A stretch of DNA of 51,668 nucleotides from Rhodocyclales bacterium RIFCSPLOWO2_02_FULL_63_24 (GTDB taxonomy: Bacteria > Pseudomonadota > Gammaproteobacteria > Burkholderiales > Rhodocyclaceae): NCBI GenBank assembly GCA_001828935.1, contig MHZX01000032.1, positions 1 through 51,668 on the forward strand, written 5' to 3'. The position numbers were made by a program, and so were the translations under genes. Below, one piece after another: positions 24,661 to 34,128 of this stretch (within the stretch, counting starts at the first letter, position 1; every line of letters begins with the position of its first letter). The notes below the pieces were generated by a model. That model was not told the origin of the DNA. It made no database searches and worked only from the letters and a program-made list of their open reading frames with translations.

Positions 24661-27558
24661 ATGACTACGACAATAAATAATACTGAGGAATCATCAAGCT
24701 ACGAACACACAGGGCAGATGGGACTACCTCTGCCGCAGGAAATATCAGGCGAAGTCCTGATCGAAAAATATGCCAAAGGAACTGAACGCGACGTGCGCGA
24801 CGTCAGGAGCCGCGTAGCCCGCGCCCTGGCCTCGATCGAAGTCGAAGACAAGCGAAGTTACTGGGAAGCGCGCTTCCTCGAAGCCCAGGAAAACGGCTTC
24901 GTTCCCGCCGGCCGCATCAACTCCGCCGCCGGCACCGATCTCTGCGCCACGCTGATCAACTGCTTCGTGCAACCGGTGGGCGATTCGATTTCCGAAATCG
25001 TCGATGGCCGCCCCGGCATCTACACCGCGCTGCTGCAGGCCGCCGAGACCATGCGCCGCGGCGGCGGCGTCGGCTACGACTTTTCCTCGATCCGTCCGAT
25101 CGGCGCCCACGTCAAGGGCACGCAGTCGCGCGCCTCCGGCCCGGTGTCCTACATGCGCGTTTTCGACCGCTCCTGCGAGACCGTCGAATCCGCCGGCAGC
25201 CGCCGCGGCGCCCAGATGGGCGTGTTGCGCTGCGACCACCCGGATATCGAGGAATTCATCCATGCCAAGGATGCCGGCGACCTGACCAACTTCAACATCT
25301 CGGTCGGCGTCACCGATCCCTTCATGCAGGCCGTCGAGGCCGATGGCGAAATCGAACTGACGCATCGCGCCACCCCCTCGGCCGACATCAGGGCCGCCGG
25401 CGCTTACCAGCGCGGCGACGGCCAATGGGTCTACCGCAAGGTGCGTGCGCGTGACCTGTGGGAGCAGATCATGCGCTCCACCTATGATCACGCCGAGCCG
25501 GGCATCCTGTTCCTCGACCGCATGAACAAGGACAACAACCTCTACTACTGCGAGACCATCGAAGCCACCAATCCCTGCGCGGAACAACCGCTGCCGCCCT
25601 ACGGCTGCTGCTGCCTCGGCTCGATCAATCTGACCCTGTTCGTTCAGGATGCCTTCACCAAGAAGGCCGGATTCGATTTCGCCGCCTTCGGCAGAACCAT
25701 CGACACCTCGGTGCGCATGCTCGACAACGTACTCGACGCCACCCACTGGCCGCTTGAGCAGCAACTCAAGGAAGCGCAGAACAAACGTCGGGTGGGCTTG
25801 GGCTTCACCGGCCTGGGCGACGCGCTGATCATGCTCAAGCTGCGCTACGACGGCGACGCGGCGCGCGACATGGCGACCAAAATTTCCGAGTACATGCGCG
25901 ACCGCGCCTACCTCGCGTCGGTGGAACTGGCCAAGGAGCGCGGCGCCTTCCCGCTGTTCAACGCCGACATGTACCTTTCCGGCGGAAATTTCGCCTCGCG
26001 CCTGCCGCAGGAGGTCAAGGACGCGATCCGCAAGCACGGCCTGCGCAATTCGCACTTGCTGTCGATCGCCCCCACCGGCACCATCAGCCTGGCCTTCGCC
26101 GACAATGCCAGCAACGGCATCGAGCCGCCCTTCTCCTGGACCTACACGCGCAAGAAGCGCATGGCCGACGGCACCTTCAAGGAATACGCGGTCGAGGACT
26201 ACGCCTGGCGCCTGTACAAGCACCAGGGCGGCGACATCTCGAAGCTGCCCGACTACTTCGTCACCGCGCTGGAAATCTCGGCGCAAGCCCACGAGCAGAT
26301 GGTCGCCGCAGTGGCACCCCATATCGACACGTCGATCTCCAAGACCGTCAATGTTCCCGCCGACTACCCCTACTCGGAGTTCGAGGACCTCTACATGGTG
26401 GCCTGGAAATCCGGCCTCAAGGGACTGGCCACCTACCGGCCCAACTCGGTGCTCGGCAGCGTGCTCTCGGTCGGCAGCAGCACACCGGCGGAAAGCGCCC
26501 AGAAGCAGCCGCAGGACGTCACCATCGATCACGCCAACCGCCGCCTGTCGATCGGCGCCCTGCCCGCCCCGGTACTCGCCTCGCTGCGCTGGCCGGGTCG
26601 CCCGCGCATGGCCGACGGCAATGCGGCATGGACCTACATGATCGAAGCGCCGCACGGCGAGTTCGCCCTGTTCGTCGGCCAGATCGAGAATGACATGGGG
26701 CGCGACGTGCCCTTCGAAGTCTGGGTCAATGGCGCCGAGCAGCCGCGTGGCATCGGCGCGGTGGCCAAGACGCTGTCGATGGACATGCGCGCCAACGACA
26801 AGGCCTGGCTCAAGCTCAAGCTCGACGCCCTGGCCAAGACCCAGGACGACGACGCCTTCGAACTACCGCTGCCGCCCAATGGCGAGCGCAAGCTGGTACC
26901 GGGCGTGGTCTCGGCGCTGGCCCAGGTGGTGCGTTACCGCTGCGAAAAACTCGGCGCGCTGGAAGGTTCCGAGGCTACCCCGGTGATCGACTGCATGTTC
27001 AGCCGCGACGAACCGAAGACCGGCACAGACGGCACGCTGTCCTGGACCGTCGACGTGGTCAATCCGGCCGCCGGCGAAGAGTTCGTGCTGGGCCTGAAGG
27101 AAATCACCCTGCCCGACGGCGTTACACGCCCCTACTCGGTATGGCTCTCCGGCCACTACCCGCGCGCGCTGGACGGCCTGACGCGCCTGCTCTCGCTCGA
27201 CATGCGCGTGCTCGACCCGGCCTGGATCGGCATGAAGCTGAGGAAGCTGCTGAACTACGCCGAACCGCTGGGCGATTTCATGGCCCGCGTGCCCGGCTCC
27301 AACAAGCAGCAGAACTGGCCCTCGACCGTCGCCTACATCGCGCGCCTGATCATGCATCGCTACGCCATGCTGCGCATCCTCGACGAGAACGGCTACCCGA
27401 CCCGCGAAATGGGCATCCTCGAAGTCCCCGAGCAGAAGAGCGGCGGCGTCAAGGTCATGCAGGGCTCGCTGTGCGGCGAATGCGGCAACTACACGGTGAT
27501 CCGCAAGGACGGCTGCGACTTCTGTTCGGCCTGCGGCGCGGTGGGTAGCTGCGGCTGA
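24661..27558 (+). CDS. nrdJ: adenosylcobalamin-dependent (class II) ribonucleotide reductase
   Basis: 965 residues. Reduces ribonucleotides without oxygen using coenzyme B12. Visible features: substrate-site Cys in [33 protein letters not shown], the active-site [36 protein letters not shown], and [24 protein letters not shown]. Residues ~650-740 and ~775-870 look like two TSCPD-type domains in tandem. The C-terminus has cysteine pairs ([25 protein letters not shown]), the flexible thiol/zinc tail. ATG 24661 follows GGAAGAG. No cobalamin riboswitch is visible upstream; control is more likely by NrdR at 24503-24546. Confidence 0.95.
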   Translation: MTTTINNTEESSSYEHTGQMGLPLPQEISGEVLIEKYAKGTERDVRDVRSRVARALASIEVEDKRSYWEARFLEAQENGFVPAGRINSAAGTDLCATLINCFVQPVGDSISEIVDGRPGIYTALLQAAETMRRGGGVGYDFSSIRPIGAHVKGTQSRASGPVSYMRVFDRSCETVESAGSRRGAQMGVLRCDHPDIEEFIHAKDAGDLTNFNISVGVTDPFMQAVEADGEIELTHRATPSADIRAAGAYQRGDGQWVYRKVRARDLWEQIMRSTYDHAEPGILFLDRMNKDNNLYYCETIEATNPCAEQPLPPYGCCCLGSINLTLFVQDAFTKKAGFDFAAFGRTIDTSVRMLDNVLDATHWPLEQQLKEAQNKRRVGLGFTGLGDALIMLKLRYDGDAARDMATKISEYMRDRAYLASVELAKERGAFPLFNADMYLSGGNFASRLPQEVKDAIRKHGLRNSHLLSIAPTGTISLAFADNASNGIEPPFSWTYTRKKRMADGTFKEYAVEDYAWRLYKHQGGDISKLPDYFVTALEISAQAHEQMVAAVAPHIDTSISKTVNVPADYPYSEFEDLYMVAWKSGLKGLATYRPNSVLGSVLSVGSSTPAESAQKQPQDVTIDHANRRLSIGALPAPVLASLRWPGRPRMADGNAAWTYMIEAPHGEFALFVGQIENDMGRDVPFEVWVNGAEQPRGIGAVAKTLSMDMRANDKAWLKLKLDALAKTQDDDAFELPLPPNGERKLVPGVVSALAQVVRYRCEKLGALEGSEATPVIDCMFSRDEPKTGTDGTLSWTVDVVNPAAGEEFVLGLKEITLPDGVTRPYSVWLSGHYPRALDGLTRLLSLDMRVLDPAWIGMKLRKLLNYAEPLGDFMARVPGSNKQQNWPSTVAYIARLIMHRYAMLRILDENGYPTREMGILEVPEQKSGGVKVMQGSLCGECGNYTVIRKDGCDFCSACGAVGSCG

Positions 27559-27614
27559 TGCGCGTCACATAAGGAACGAGTGCGTCACCGTATGAGTTCC
27601 AAGCTGCAATCAAT

Positions 27615-27652
27615 CAGCCCCAGGACCCGAAAGGTTTCTGGGGCTGTTTTTT
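27615..27652 (+). terminator. strong rho-independent terminator of nrdJ
   Basis: CAGCCCCAG (27615-27623) and CTGGGGCTG (27638-27646) form a nine-base stem, followed directly by six Ts (27647-27652). It lies 57 bases after the stop codon. The remaining stretch to 27827 holds no gene that I recognise. Confidence 0.9.
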
Positions 27653-27827
27653 GGAGCGACCAACGCGGCTGAATCGGCTTGCGGTATTGGGTGAATCCGA
27701 AGGTGAGCGCCGCATGATCGCCGTCCCGCCAGCGCCGACTTCTACGTTGATGCCCACGAGCGTCAATACCTTTTCGCAGTATCGTGCGCGGTCGAGGCGT
27801 TGCCAAAGCGACCGTGGACTTGGCGTC

Positions 27828-28160
27828 TCAAGCAGCAGCGTGCTGTCCGGGTTCCACCGACAGTTTCATGCCCACGGCCTTGAGGACCGCCAGGATGGTC
27901 TTCAGCGTGGGATTGCCCTTGGCTGACAGTGCGCGGTACAGCGATTCCCGGCTGATACCCGCTTCGGCCGCGACTGCACCCAGCCCGCCGTAAGCCTCTG
28001 CGACTGTTCGCAACGCCAATAGTCCTGCGGCTCGATCATCCGGATCATCGAGTGATTCCATTGCCGCCTTGAGGTATGCCACGGCCAGTTCCCGATCGGC
28101 ACGAAGTTCCGCCACTTCACGCTCGTGATGCGAAATGGCTGCGACTACTTTCTTGCTCAT
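27828..28160 (-). CDS. HigA-like addiction-module antitoxin (COG3636)
   Basis: 110 residues from the ATG at 28160, whose first four bases overlap the end of the toxin frame. A helix-turn-helix of the XRE type is visible in VAEAYGGLGAVAAEAGISRESLYRALSAKGNPTLKTILAVLKAVG, with the COG3636 signature LSAKGNPTLKTI. The N-terminal part (AVAYLKAAMESLDDPDDRAAGLLALRTVAEA) is the toxin-binding helical region. Intact, unlike the toxin. It probably represses its own operon through the palindrome at 28486-28495. Confidence 0.88.
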   Translation of the reverse strand: MSKKVVAAISHHEREVAELRADRELAVAYLKAAMESLDDPDDRAAGLLALRTVAEAYGGLGAVAAEAGISRESLYRALSAKGNPTLKTILAVLKAVGMKLSVEPGQHAAA

Positions 28161-28473
28161 ACCTGCCTCCGTTTCCAGTCGGCCCAATACTCCCTGGCCT
28201 TCCTTATGTCTGATGACTGTGTCTTCTTCGATCCGCCGCAGAGCAGAATCACGACTGCTTGACCATGCCGCCCAAAATAGACCCGATACCCGGCACCCAA
28301 GTGCTCCCGCAATTCCAGAACACCCTCTCCTACCGACTCGCAATCTCCGAATATTCCTGCCTCCAGACGCTTCAGACGGATTCGCACCTTCGCTTGCGCC
28401 TGCTTATCTCGCAAGGACTTCAGCCGACGGGTTCATTGCCATTTGCCGCCTGATATCGGAAGACTTCGATCAT
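28157..28473 (-). pseudogene. HigB/Gp49-like (RelE superfamily) toxin with a frameshift near its start
   Basis: The natural ATG at 28473 gives MIEVFRYQAANGNEPVG and then a stop at 28422-28420. The rest of the toxin continues in another frame from about 28425: LRDKQAQAKVRIRLKRLEAG, FGDCESVGEGVLELREHLGAGYRVYFGRHGQAVVILLCGG, ending KRRQV at 28157. That order and spacing match phage-derived Gp49-like mRNA interferases, normally one frame of about 100 codons. A short deletion around 28425 (net loss of frame) would explain it. The only downstream in-frame start is a TTG at 28414, lacking the first strand. Inference: toxin inactivated, unless the indel is a read error. Confidence 0.75.
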
Positions 28474-28485
28474 GTCGCTAATGTT

Positions 28486-28495
28486 GCTTATAAGC
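28486..28495. promoter_or_regulatory. palindrome upstream of the toxin-antitoxin operon
   Basis: GCTTATAAGC is a perfect ten-base palindrome 13 bases ahead of the toxin ATG (minus strand). HigA-type antitoxins bind such short palindromes over their own promoters. The TTATAA core may also overlap a -10 element. Seen directly; function inferred. Confidence 0.5.
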
Positions 28496-28546
28496 TACTA
28501 TCTGGCAAGTGACGGCAAAGACAGACTTGGACATCCGTGCCGCCGT

Positions 28547-29368
28547 TCAATCCTTCTTCGCCGCCAGCGCATCCAGCCGCTGCATCCAGTCGAGCACTTC
28601 GCGCACGGTCTCCTCGGGATGCTCGAAGGGAAACAGATGCGAGCCTTCGAGCCAGCTGATGCGCCCATGCGTCAGACGCTGCGTGGCGGCGAGCCCGACC
28701 TGGCGCACCTCGCGCGAGCGCGTGCCGGCAACGAAGGCCACCGGGCCGCCCGGTGGATGCAGTCGCAGATAAGACACCAGGCGATGCGGCACGGTCGAAT
28801 AGATTTCGGCTTCGATCTCGGGCCGAAACTTCAGGCGGCGCGCCGTCCCGGCACTGTCGGCCGGATCCTGCTCGGTGCCCAGGTGAACATAGTCGTCGAG
28901 GATGGCAGGATGCCAGCGGGCAAACATCGGCTTCGCGGCGAAATGCCGGTGCGCCTCGCCGAGATTCGGCCAGCGATCGCGGCGCTTTACCGCAACCCCT
29001 GCGGGTGACAGCCGGCGCATCTGGCCGGTCGCCTTGACCACGCTGATCAGCCCGGACTTCCAGCCATACACAATGGGCGAATCGAGCAACACGATGCCGC
29101 GCACGCGCTCCGGGCGCTGGCCGGCAGCCAACAGGCTCAGATAGCCGCCCATCGAATGCCCGACCAGCCAGACGCGGGGCGCAGGCAGGCCATCGATCAG
29201 TGCCGCGAGTTGACGCGTCATGCCGCGCCAACTGCGGTCTACCGGGAAGCGGGCGTCGTGACCGAAATGCTCCACGGCGGCGACCTCGTGACCCGCAGCG
29301 CGCCAGTCGTCGAAAAGCTGGCGGTAGGTGCTGGCGCTGTAGCTGTTGGCGTGGGAGAAAACAATCAT
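28547..29368 (-). CDS. alpha/beta-fold hydrolase
   Basis: 273 residues. Begins directly with the fold (MIVFSHANSYSASTYRQLFDDW), with oxyanion-hole context HANSYSAS. The nucleophile elbow is VWLVGHSMGGYLSLLAA with Ser near 93, and the catalytic His is likely in LEGSHLFPFEHPEET; a suitable Asp lies in the lid or C-terminal half. No signal peptide, so cytoplasmic esterase or lipase-like activity on an unknown substrate. Followed on the same strand, upstream, by the GIY-YIG gene 13 bases away. Confidence 0.85.
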   Translation of the reverse strand: MIVFSHANSYSASTYRQLFDDWRAAGHEVAAVEHFGHDARFPVDRSWRGMTRQLAALIDGLPAPRVWLVGHSMGGYLSLLAAGQRPERVRGIVLLDSPIVYGWKSGLISVVKATGQMRRLSPAGVAVKRRDRWPNLGEAHRHFAAKPMFARWHPAILDDYVHLGTEQDPADSAGTARRLKFRPEIEAEIYSTVPHRLVSYLRLHPPGGPVAFVAGTRSREVRQVGLAATQRLTHGRISWLEGSHLFPFEHPEETVREVLDWMQRLDALAAKKD

Positions 29369-29381
29369 GGCGGAATTCGGG

Positions 29382-29666
29382 TCAAGATGTCACGGCAAGA
29401 GGGTCGAGATTCATGCAAGCGGCGTAGGCGCGCTTTTCAGGCGGGCTCAACCGCTTGATGCGATATTCGGCTTTCGAGGCGGCAGAGCGATCGGGATGCA
29501 CCTCGGCGGCCAGCATGCGCAGCGGCGGATGCAGCCGCATGTAGCGCGCACCCCGGCCCTCCTGGTGAGCCTTGAAGCGGGAGGCAAGGTCAACGGTGAT
29601 GCCGGTGTAGAGGCTGCCGTCCACGCATTCGATCAGGTAGACGAACCAGGTCTTGTTCGCTGACAT
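29382..29666 (-). CDS. GIY-YIG domain protein (COG2827/UPF0213-like)
   Basis: 94 residues, the whole being one GIY-YIG nuclease domain: WFVYLIECVDGSLYTGITVDLASRFKAHQEGRGARYMRLHPP, ending with the family's EYRIKRLSPPEKRAYA segment containing the catalytic Glu. Such stand-alone proteins are widespread; a DNA repair-associated nuclease role has been proposed but is not established for most. The G-L-YTG-I-T version of the YIG motif is usual in this subgroup. Confidence 0.88.
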   Translation of the reverse strand: MSANKTWFVYLIECVDGSLYTGITVDLASRFKAHQEGRGARYMRLHPPLRMLAAEVHPDRSAASKAEYRIKRLSPPEKRAYAACMNLDPLAVTS

Positions 29667-29687
29667 CCGGGCGACCGCCAGCCCCGC

Positions 29688-30122
29688 TCAAGTCAGCAAG
29701 GGATGCATCCAGACGAACAGCACCTGGCTTTGAGAATCGGCCAGCCGTGCCAGATCGGCCAGATCCATCACCAGCGCCTGCACATCGGCCGCGTCCCATT
29801 GTTCCATTTCGTACTCTTCGGTCGCCGCCAATTCTTCGGCGACGAGTTCCAGCGCTTCCTCGTCGAGCGTGGCCAGACGTTCCATGACCTCGTCCGCGAG
29901 GCGCAGCACCACGGCACCCTCGTCGCCGACATAGACAGGTTCGTAAGCGCCAAAGGCCAGATCGAATTCGTCGCCGGTCAGCAGGCAATGCAGCGTGACG
30001 ATCTTGGCCGTATCGATGCTGCGGCGCTCGATGCCGCTCCACTCGTCAACAGGCCGCAGGGATTCGCCGATGGCGGCAAATTCGTCTTCCTCGGCAGCAA
30101 CGATATTGGTAAGTATTCCCAA
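29688..30122 (-). CDS. acidic cytoplasmic protein of unknown function
   Basis: 144 residues, strongly acidic, no signal peptide or membrane segment. N-terminus MGILTNIVAAEEDEFAAIGESLRPVDEWSGIE; the middle (TLHCLLTGDEFDLAFGAYEPVYVGDEGAVVLRLADEVMERLA) looks like an alpha/beta fold; the C-terminal third is helical and glutamate-rich. The pattern (conserved start on IG-L followed by W-x-G-I-x-R) recalls small DUF1877-like proteins, but I cannot confirm the family. It is 22 bases upstream of the GIY-YIG gene. Confidence 0.6.
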   Translation of the reverse strand: MGILTNIVAAEEDEFAAIGESLRPVDEWSGIERRSIDTAKIVTLHCLLTGDEFDLAFGAYEPVYVGDEGAVVLRLADEVMERLATLDEEALELVAEELAATEEYEMEQWDAADVQALVMDLADLARLADSQSQVLFVWMHPLLT

Positions 30123-30191
30123 GCGATGGCTCCTTTTTCAGTGCCGGGGGATCATAGCGGAAACTGACCGGGAAACCCGCCTCGCCCACTA

Positions 30192-30653
30192 TCAGCGAGT
30201 TCGGCGCTTGCTGTGGGGAGGCGGCACGGGCGCCTCCGGCAAGCCCAGGGCCTGTCGCGAAAGACGATCCGCCGCGGCATTGCGATGGCGGGGAACCCAT
30301 ACCAACTGGACCTCGTCGAAGCGTTTCAGCAATTCGCGCGTACGCGCGACCAAGGCAAGCAAACGGGCAATCCGGGTGCTGTCCGGTCCGCGCACATAGC
30401 GCAGGGCGACATCGCTGTCGCCGCGCAGCAGCAGCCTTCGCGCGCCGGCTGTCGAGGCCATTTCGAGCGCCATGGCGAGCGCGTGCAGCTCGGCTTCGTT
30501 GTTGCAGCCGGAACCGCCCGTCAGCACGGACTTTTCGGAACGCAGCCCGTCTGGTGAAAGGAGCACTACGCCAACGCCAATTCTTCCCGGATTGGGCAAC
30601 GCTGCGCCGTCAAACCACGCCTGCCAGTAGATTTCGGCGGCATCGCCTTGCAC
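30192..30653 (-). CDS. RNase HI-like (RVT_3) domain protein
   Basis: 153 residues from GTG 30653, the start closest to the domain boundary. It carries the RNase H fold: first catalytic Asp in WQAWFDGAALPNPGRIGVGVVLLSP, Glu in CNNEAELHALAMALEMA, third Asp in RLLLRGDSDVALRYV and the final acidic residue in VPRHRNAAADRLSRQALG. This matches the stand-alone RVT_3 group, which cleaves RNA in RNA-DNA hybrids. It is not the full rnhA protein (the basic protrusion is missing). Confidence 0.8.
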   Translation of the reverse strand: MQGDAAEIYWQAWFDGAALPNPGRIGVGVVLLSPDGLRSEKSVLTGGSGCNNEAELHALAMALEMASTAGARRLLLRGDSDVALRYVRGPDSTRIARLLALVARTRELLKRFDEVQLVWVPRHRNAAADRLSRQALGLPEAPVPPPHSKRRTR

Positions 30654-30688
30654 TGTGCGCGCCGGGCAATCCGCGTTGCGGGCCGGCG

Positions 30689-30964
30689 TCAGAACAGGCT
30701 GGCGACGACGAAGCGATCGCGGGCCGCGAGTTTTTCGAGGCCCTTGACGACTTCCAGCGAGGCGCCCCATTTCATGATGTGGGCGAGAAAGGTAGTCAGG
30801 CCCTGCGACAGCGCATAGCCGGTTTCCTGCCAATCGCGGCGAAACTCGTCGAAACCGAGGGTCTTGGCCGACAGGCGGCCGCTCTTCATTGGCACCAGCG
30901 TGACGCTGTCGCCCCGATGACGGATCACAATCGCCGTAGTGCGTTTCCCGTTGATGACGACCAC
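30689..30964 (-). CDS. small conserved-looking protein of unknown function
   Basis: 91 residues from a GTG at 30964 with GGGAGA seven bases upstream. Sequence: a basic beta-rich N-terminus (VVINGKRTTAIVIRHRGD), SGRLSAKTLGFDEFRRDWQETGYAL, then a hydrophobic helix and LEKLAARDRF. No signal peptide. I do not recognise the family. It precedes the RNase H-like gene by 35 bases on the same strand and may be co-transcribed with it. Confidence 0.6.
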   Translation of the reverse strand: MVVINGKRTTAIVIRHRGDSVTLVPMKSGRLSAKTLGFDEFRRDWQETGYALSQGLTTFLAHIMKWGASLEVVKGLEKLAARDRFVVASLF

Positions 30965-31067
30965 ATGAGTCTCCCAAAATGACGTTGGCTTCGATCGGGA
31001 GAATTATCGGCAGCGCCGGGTCAAGCTTGAGTTCTTGCAGCCCGGTCTGCGGGCAGGCAGATGAAGT

Positions 31068-32018
31068 TCACCCGCCCGATTGGCTGAGCCATAGCTCATC
31101 GGCATTGGCCAGCAGATATTCCTTTTGCTCGTCGGGCAGCATGACCAGGCCGTCGACCAGCCAGCCGAGACTGACACCGGGCATGAGTTTCCTGGCCTCC
31201 ACCAGATCGCTGGCCAGCGCGAGATTGGAGGTCGCCGTGGATTCGACGACATGGCGCGCGGCATTTGAGCAAATCCGCGTCAGATTGGCGCGCGGCGTAT
31301 CCACCCCGCGCAAAAGCTGTACCAGGAGCGAGGGTAGCTTCCAGAGCTCGGCGCAACGCATGGTCAGCTGCTTGAAATCGAATCCGCAGGCCTCGATCTG
31401 GGCTTGGGAACTGCGCATCGCCCGGCCGGAAAGCAACTCTTCCTTGGCCGCATGCGGCAATTCCGGTCCATACACCCAGAGCAGGAGTTCTCCGGTATCG
31501 GCCAGCAAGGCGGCAACGGCTACTTCCTCGGGATTCAGATCCATCCTGCCGGAGGCCCACCGTTCAGCGACCTGGGCCGCTACGGTGGCACGCGCCTCGA
31601 CCTCCAGCAAGCCGATATTGGCCTCCTCGATTTCGCGGCTGGCGAGCAGCAGGGCGGAGAATTCATCGACGCCCAACTGCATGATGGCCGCCAGGGCGGT
31701 GGTGGTTTCGTGCCCCAGCCGGTGCGATCGGGTACGCTCGGCCTCGCGCAACAGGCGCAGACAGAGCAGCGGATCAAGCAATACGATGGAGGAAAGTTCC
31801 TTGGGCGACAACAGCTCACCCTTTGCCGCTTCGAGACCACGCAACAGGAGCTTTGAGCGCGAAGTAACGGGAAGCTCCTGGGTCTCGAAGAAAGCCGCCC
31901 ACTGCCCGACGCCCCATCGCCGTTTCCATGCGTCCAAGTGATGCACTCCCGTTGATAGCACGACACGGCCCGCAATCGCGGGTAAACGTCCGGAGTGCGC
32001 CGGCAGGCGCATCCGCAC
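31068..32018 (-). CDS. HDOD-domain protein
   Basis: Up to 316 residues; the likely true start is later than the GTG at 32018, since homology-like sequence begins around WAAFFETQELPVTSRSK (residue ~40). The body is an HDOD (PF08668) domain: LLDPLLCLRLLREAERTRSH, ALAAIMQLGVDEFSALL, VAALLADTGELLLWVYGPEL, CGFDFKQLTMRCAELWKLPSLLVQLL. HDOD proteins lack the catalytic HD residues and act as scaffolds in signalling or chemotaxis-like regulation. It stands alone here, with no GGDEF or EAL partner. Confidence 0.82.
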   Translation of the reverse strand: MRMRLPAHSGRLPAIAGRVVLSTGVHHLDAWKRRWGVGQWAAFFETQELPVTSRSKLLLRGLEAAKGELLSPKELSSIVLLDPLLCLRLLREAERTRSHRLGHETTTALAAIMQLGVDEFSALLLASREIEEANIGLLEVEARATVAAQVAERWASGRMDLNPEEVAVAALLADTGELLLWVYGPELPHAAKEELLSGRAMRSSQAQIEACGFDFKQLTMRCAELWKLPSLLVQLLRGVDTPRANLTRICSNAARHVVESTATSNLALASDLVEARKLMPGVSLGWLVDGLVMLPDEQKEYLLANADELWLSQSGG

Positions 32019-32089
32019 AATTTCGAGCTACATCTTAGCTACTCAGACTAACGTCATGAATGCAAGTTTCTTTATTTTTCAGGGCCTAT

Positions 32090-34030
32090 TCAAGGCTTGC
32101 TCTCCAGGGATTCCCAGCGAACCAGGGCCTCATCGATCTCGGCATCCAGTTTGGCCAGCCTTGCCTGCGTTTCGCGCACTGCTTCCGCTGCTCCCTGATA
32201 GAAGGCCGGATCGGCCAGCCGGCCTTGCAGCGCAGCCTGCTCGGCTTCCAGCGCCGCGATGCGATCGGGCAGTTGTTCGAGCTCACGCTGCTCCTTGAAA
32301 CTGAGCTTCTTGCGCTGCGAAGCCGTGGCTTTGGTTCCGGCCGCTTCGCCAGCGCCGGCGCTCTGCGTCCCTCCGGGAACTTTTGAAGCCGGCCTGGCAT
32401 CCGGGCCGCCGGTGGCATCGAAGCGCGCCGCCGCCGCGGCCGGTCGCTGGCGCAGCCAGTCGCTGTAGCCGCCGACGTATTCCTTCCACTGCCCGCCGCC
32501 TTCACTGGCGATGGTCTGCGTCACCACGTTGTCGAGAAAGGCCCGGTCGTGGCTGACCAGGAACACGGTGCCGGAATAATCCTGCAGCAAGGCTTCAAGC
32601 AGTTCCAGGGTTTCGATGTCGAGGTCGTTGGTCGGCTCGTCGAGCACCAGCACGTTGGCCGGACGCGCGAACAGCCGAGCCAGCAGCAGCCGGTTGCGTT
32701 CGCCGCCGGACAGCGATTTCACCGGGGAACGCGCGCGCTGCGGTGCGAACAGGAAATCCTCCAGGTAGCCGATCACATGCTTCTTCGAACCGCCGATCTC
32801 GACATAGTCCGAGCCGGGGCTGATGACTTCGCACAGCGGCGCCTCGGGGTCGAGCTGGGTGCGGAACTGGTCGAAATAGGCCACTTCGATCCGGCTGCCA
32901 AGCTGCACCTTGCCGGAATCGGGCTGAAGTTCGCCAAGGATCAGGCGCAGCAGCGTGGTCTTGCCGGTGCCGTTGGCGCCGATCAGGCCCACCTTGTCGC
33001 CGCGCTGGATGCGGCAGGAAAAGTCCTTCACCACGACCTTGTTGTCGAAACGCTTGCTGACGCCTTCGAGCTCGGCCACCAGCTTGCCGGAAGCATCGCC
33101 GCGCACCACGCGGAAATCCACCTTGCCCAATTGTTCGCGCCGCGCCGCGCGTGCCGCGCGCAGCTGTTCGAGACGCTGGACGCGGCCGACACTGCGCGTG
33201 CGCCGCGCCTCGACGCCCTTGCGGATCCAGATTTCCTCCTGCGCCAGCATCCTGTCGGCACGGGCATTGGCCAGCGCCTCTTCGTTGAGCATGAATTCCT
33301 TGCGCTCCTGGTAAGCGGCGAAACGCCCGGGGAAGCTCACCAGCCTGCCGCGATCGAGTTCGACAATGCGCGTCGCCACGTTATCCAGGAAAACCCGGTC
33401 GTGGGTAATGAGCATGACCGCCCCCTGATAACCGCGCAGCAGGTCTTCCAGCCAGAGGATGCCGTCGACGTCGAGGTGATTGGTCGGTTCGTCGAGCAGC
33501 AGCAGTTCCGGCTCGACCACCAGCGCCCTGGCCAGCGCTACGCGTTTCTTGCCGCCGCCGGACAACGCATCGACGCGCGCATCGCCATCGAGGGCAAGGC
33601 GCGAGATGGCCTGCTCGACGCGGGAATTCAGGCGCCAGCCGTCGTTGACCTCCAACTGCGTCTGCAACTCCTGCAAGTGGTCCATGGTCGCCGCGTCGCC
33701 AGCGCCGACTTTGTGGGTCATCTCGTGGTACTCGGCGAGCACCCGTGCCACGTCACCCAAGCCAGCGGCGACGGCCTCGAAGACCGTGTCGTGGGTAGCA
33801 AATTCCGGCTCCTGTGGGACGTAGGCAACGCTCAGGCCGGGCTCGCGCCAGACCTCGCCGTCGTCCAGCGAGCCAAGACCGGCCAGCGCTTTCAGCAGAC
33901 TGGATTTTCCGCTACCGTTGCGGCCGATCAGGCCGATGCGCTCGCCGGCATCGATTTGCAAGGCGGCGTGGTCCAGCAGGGCAACATGGCCGTAGGCAAG
34001 ACAAGCGCGATCAAGGGTCAGAACTGGCAT
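32090..34030 (-). CDS. uup: ABC-F family ATPase (Uup-like)
   Basis: 646 residues, soluble, with two nucleotide-binding domains. NBD1: GRNGSGKSSLLKAL, LSGGGKKRVALARAL, LLLDEPTNHLDVDG. NBD2: GANGTGKTTLLRLI, LSGGERNRLLLARLF, LVLDEPTNDLDIET. Between them lies the ABC-F linker (ERKEFMLNEEALANARADRML...RTRSVGRVQRLEQLRAAR). The C-terminal ~80 residues are a charged coiled coil (FKEQRELEQLPDRIAALEAEQ), diagnostic of Uup. Role: ribosome-associated or DNA-binding ATPase affecting transposon excision and translation. It starts about 100 bases from the tRNA gene, transcribed away from it. Confidence 0.92.
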   Translation of the reverse strand: MPVLTLDRACLAYGHVALLDHAALQIDAGERIGLIGRNGSGKSSLLKALAGLGSLDDGEVWREPGLSVAYVPQEPEFATHDTVFEAVAAGLGDVARVLAEYHEMTHKVGAGDAATMDHLQELQTQLEVNDGWRLNSRVEQAISRLALDGDARVDALSGGGKKRVALARALVVEPELLLLDEPTNHLDVDGILWLEDLLRGYQGAVMLITHDRVFLDNVATRIVELDRGRLVSFPGRFAAYQERKEFMLNEEALANARADRMLAQEEIWIRKGVEARRTRSVGRVQRLEQLRAARAARREQLGKVDFRVVRGDASGKLVAELEGVSKRFDNKVVVKDFSCRIQRGDKVGLIGANGTGKTTLLRLILGELQPDSGKVQLGSRIEVAYFDQFRTQLDPEAPLCEVISPGSDYVEIGGSKKHVIGYLEDFLFAPQRARSPVKSLSGGERNRLLLARLFARPANVLVLDEPTNDLDIETLELLEALLQDYSGTVFLVSHDRAFLDNVVTQTIASEGGGQWKEYVGGYSDWLRQRPAAAAARFDATGGPDARPASKVPGGTQSAGAGEAAGTKATASQRKKLSFKEQRELEQLPDRIAALEAEQAALQGRLADPAFYQGAAEAVRETQARLAKLDAEIDEALVRWESLESKP

Positions 34031-34128
34031 GGAAGCAAGGCCGGGAAATGGGTGCAGGATTATAGGCGAGCGCTTATGCCTCCCGCCGGAGACGGTATCC
34101 CCAGGGTGGGATAGAATTCGCGCCTCGT

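Noticed and set aside
28157..28414. Toxin starting at TTG 28414 as an intact short gene
   Set aside because: It would lack the first beta strand and has no ribosome site, while the family-like start MIEVFRYQ lies upstream in another frame.
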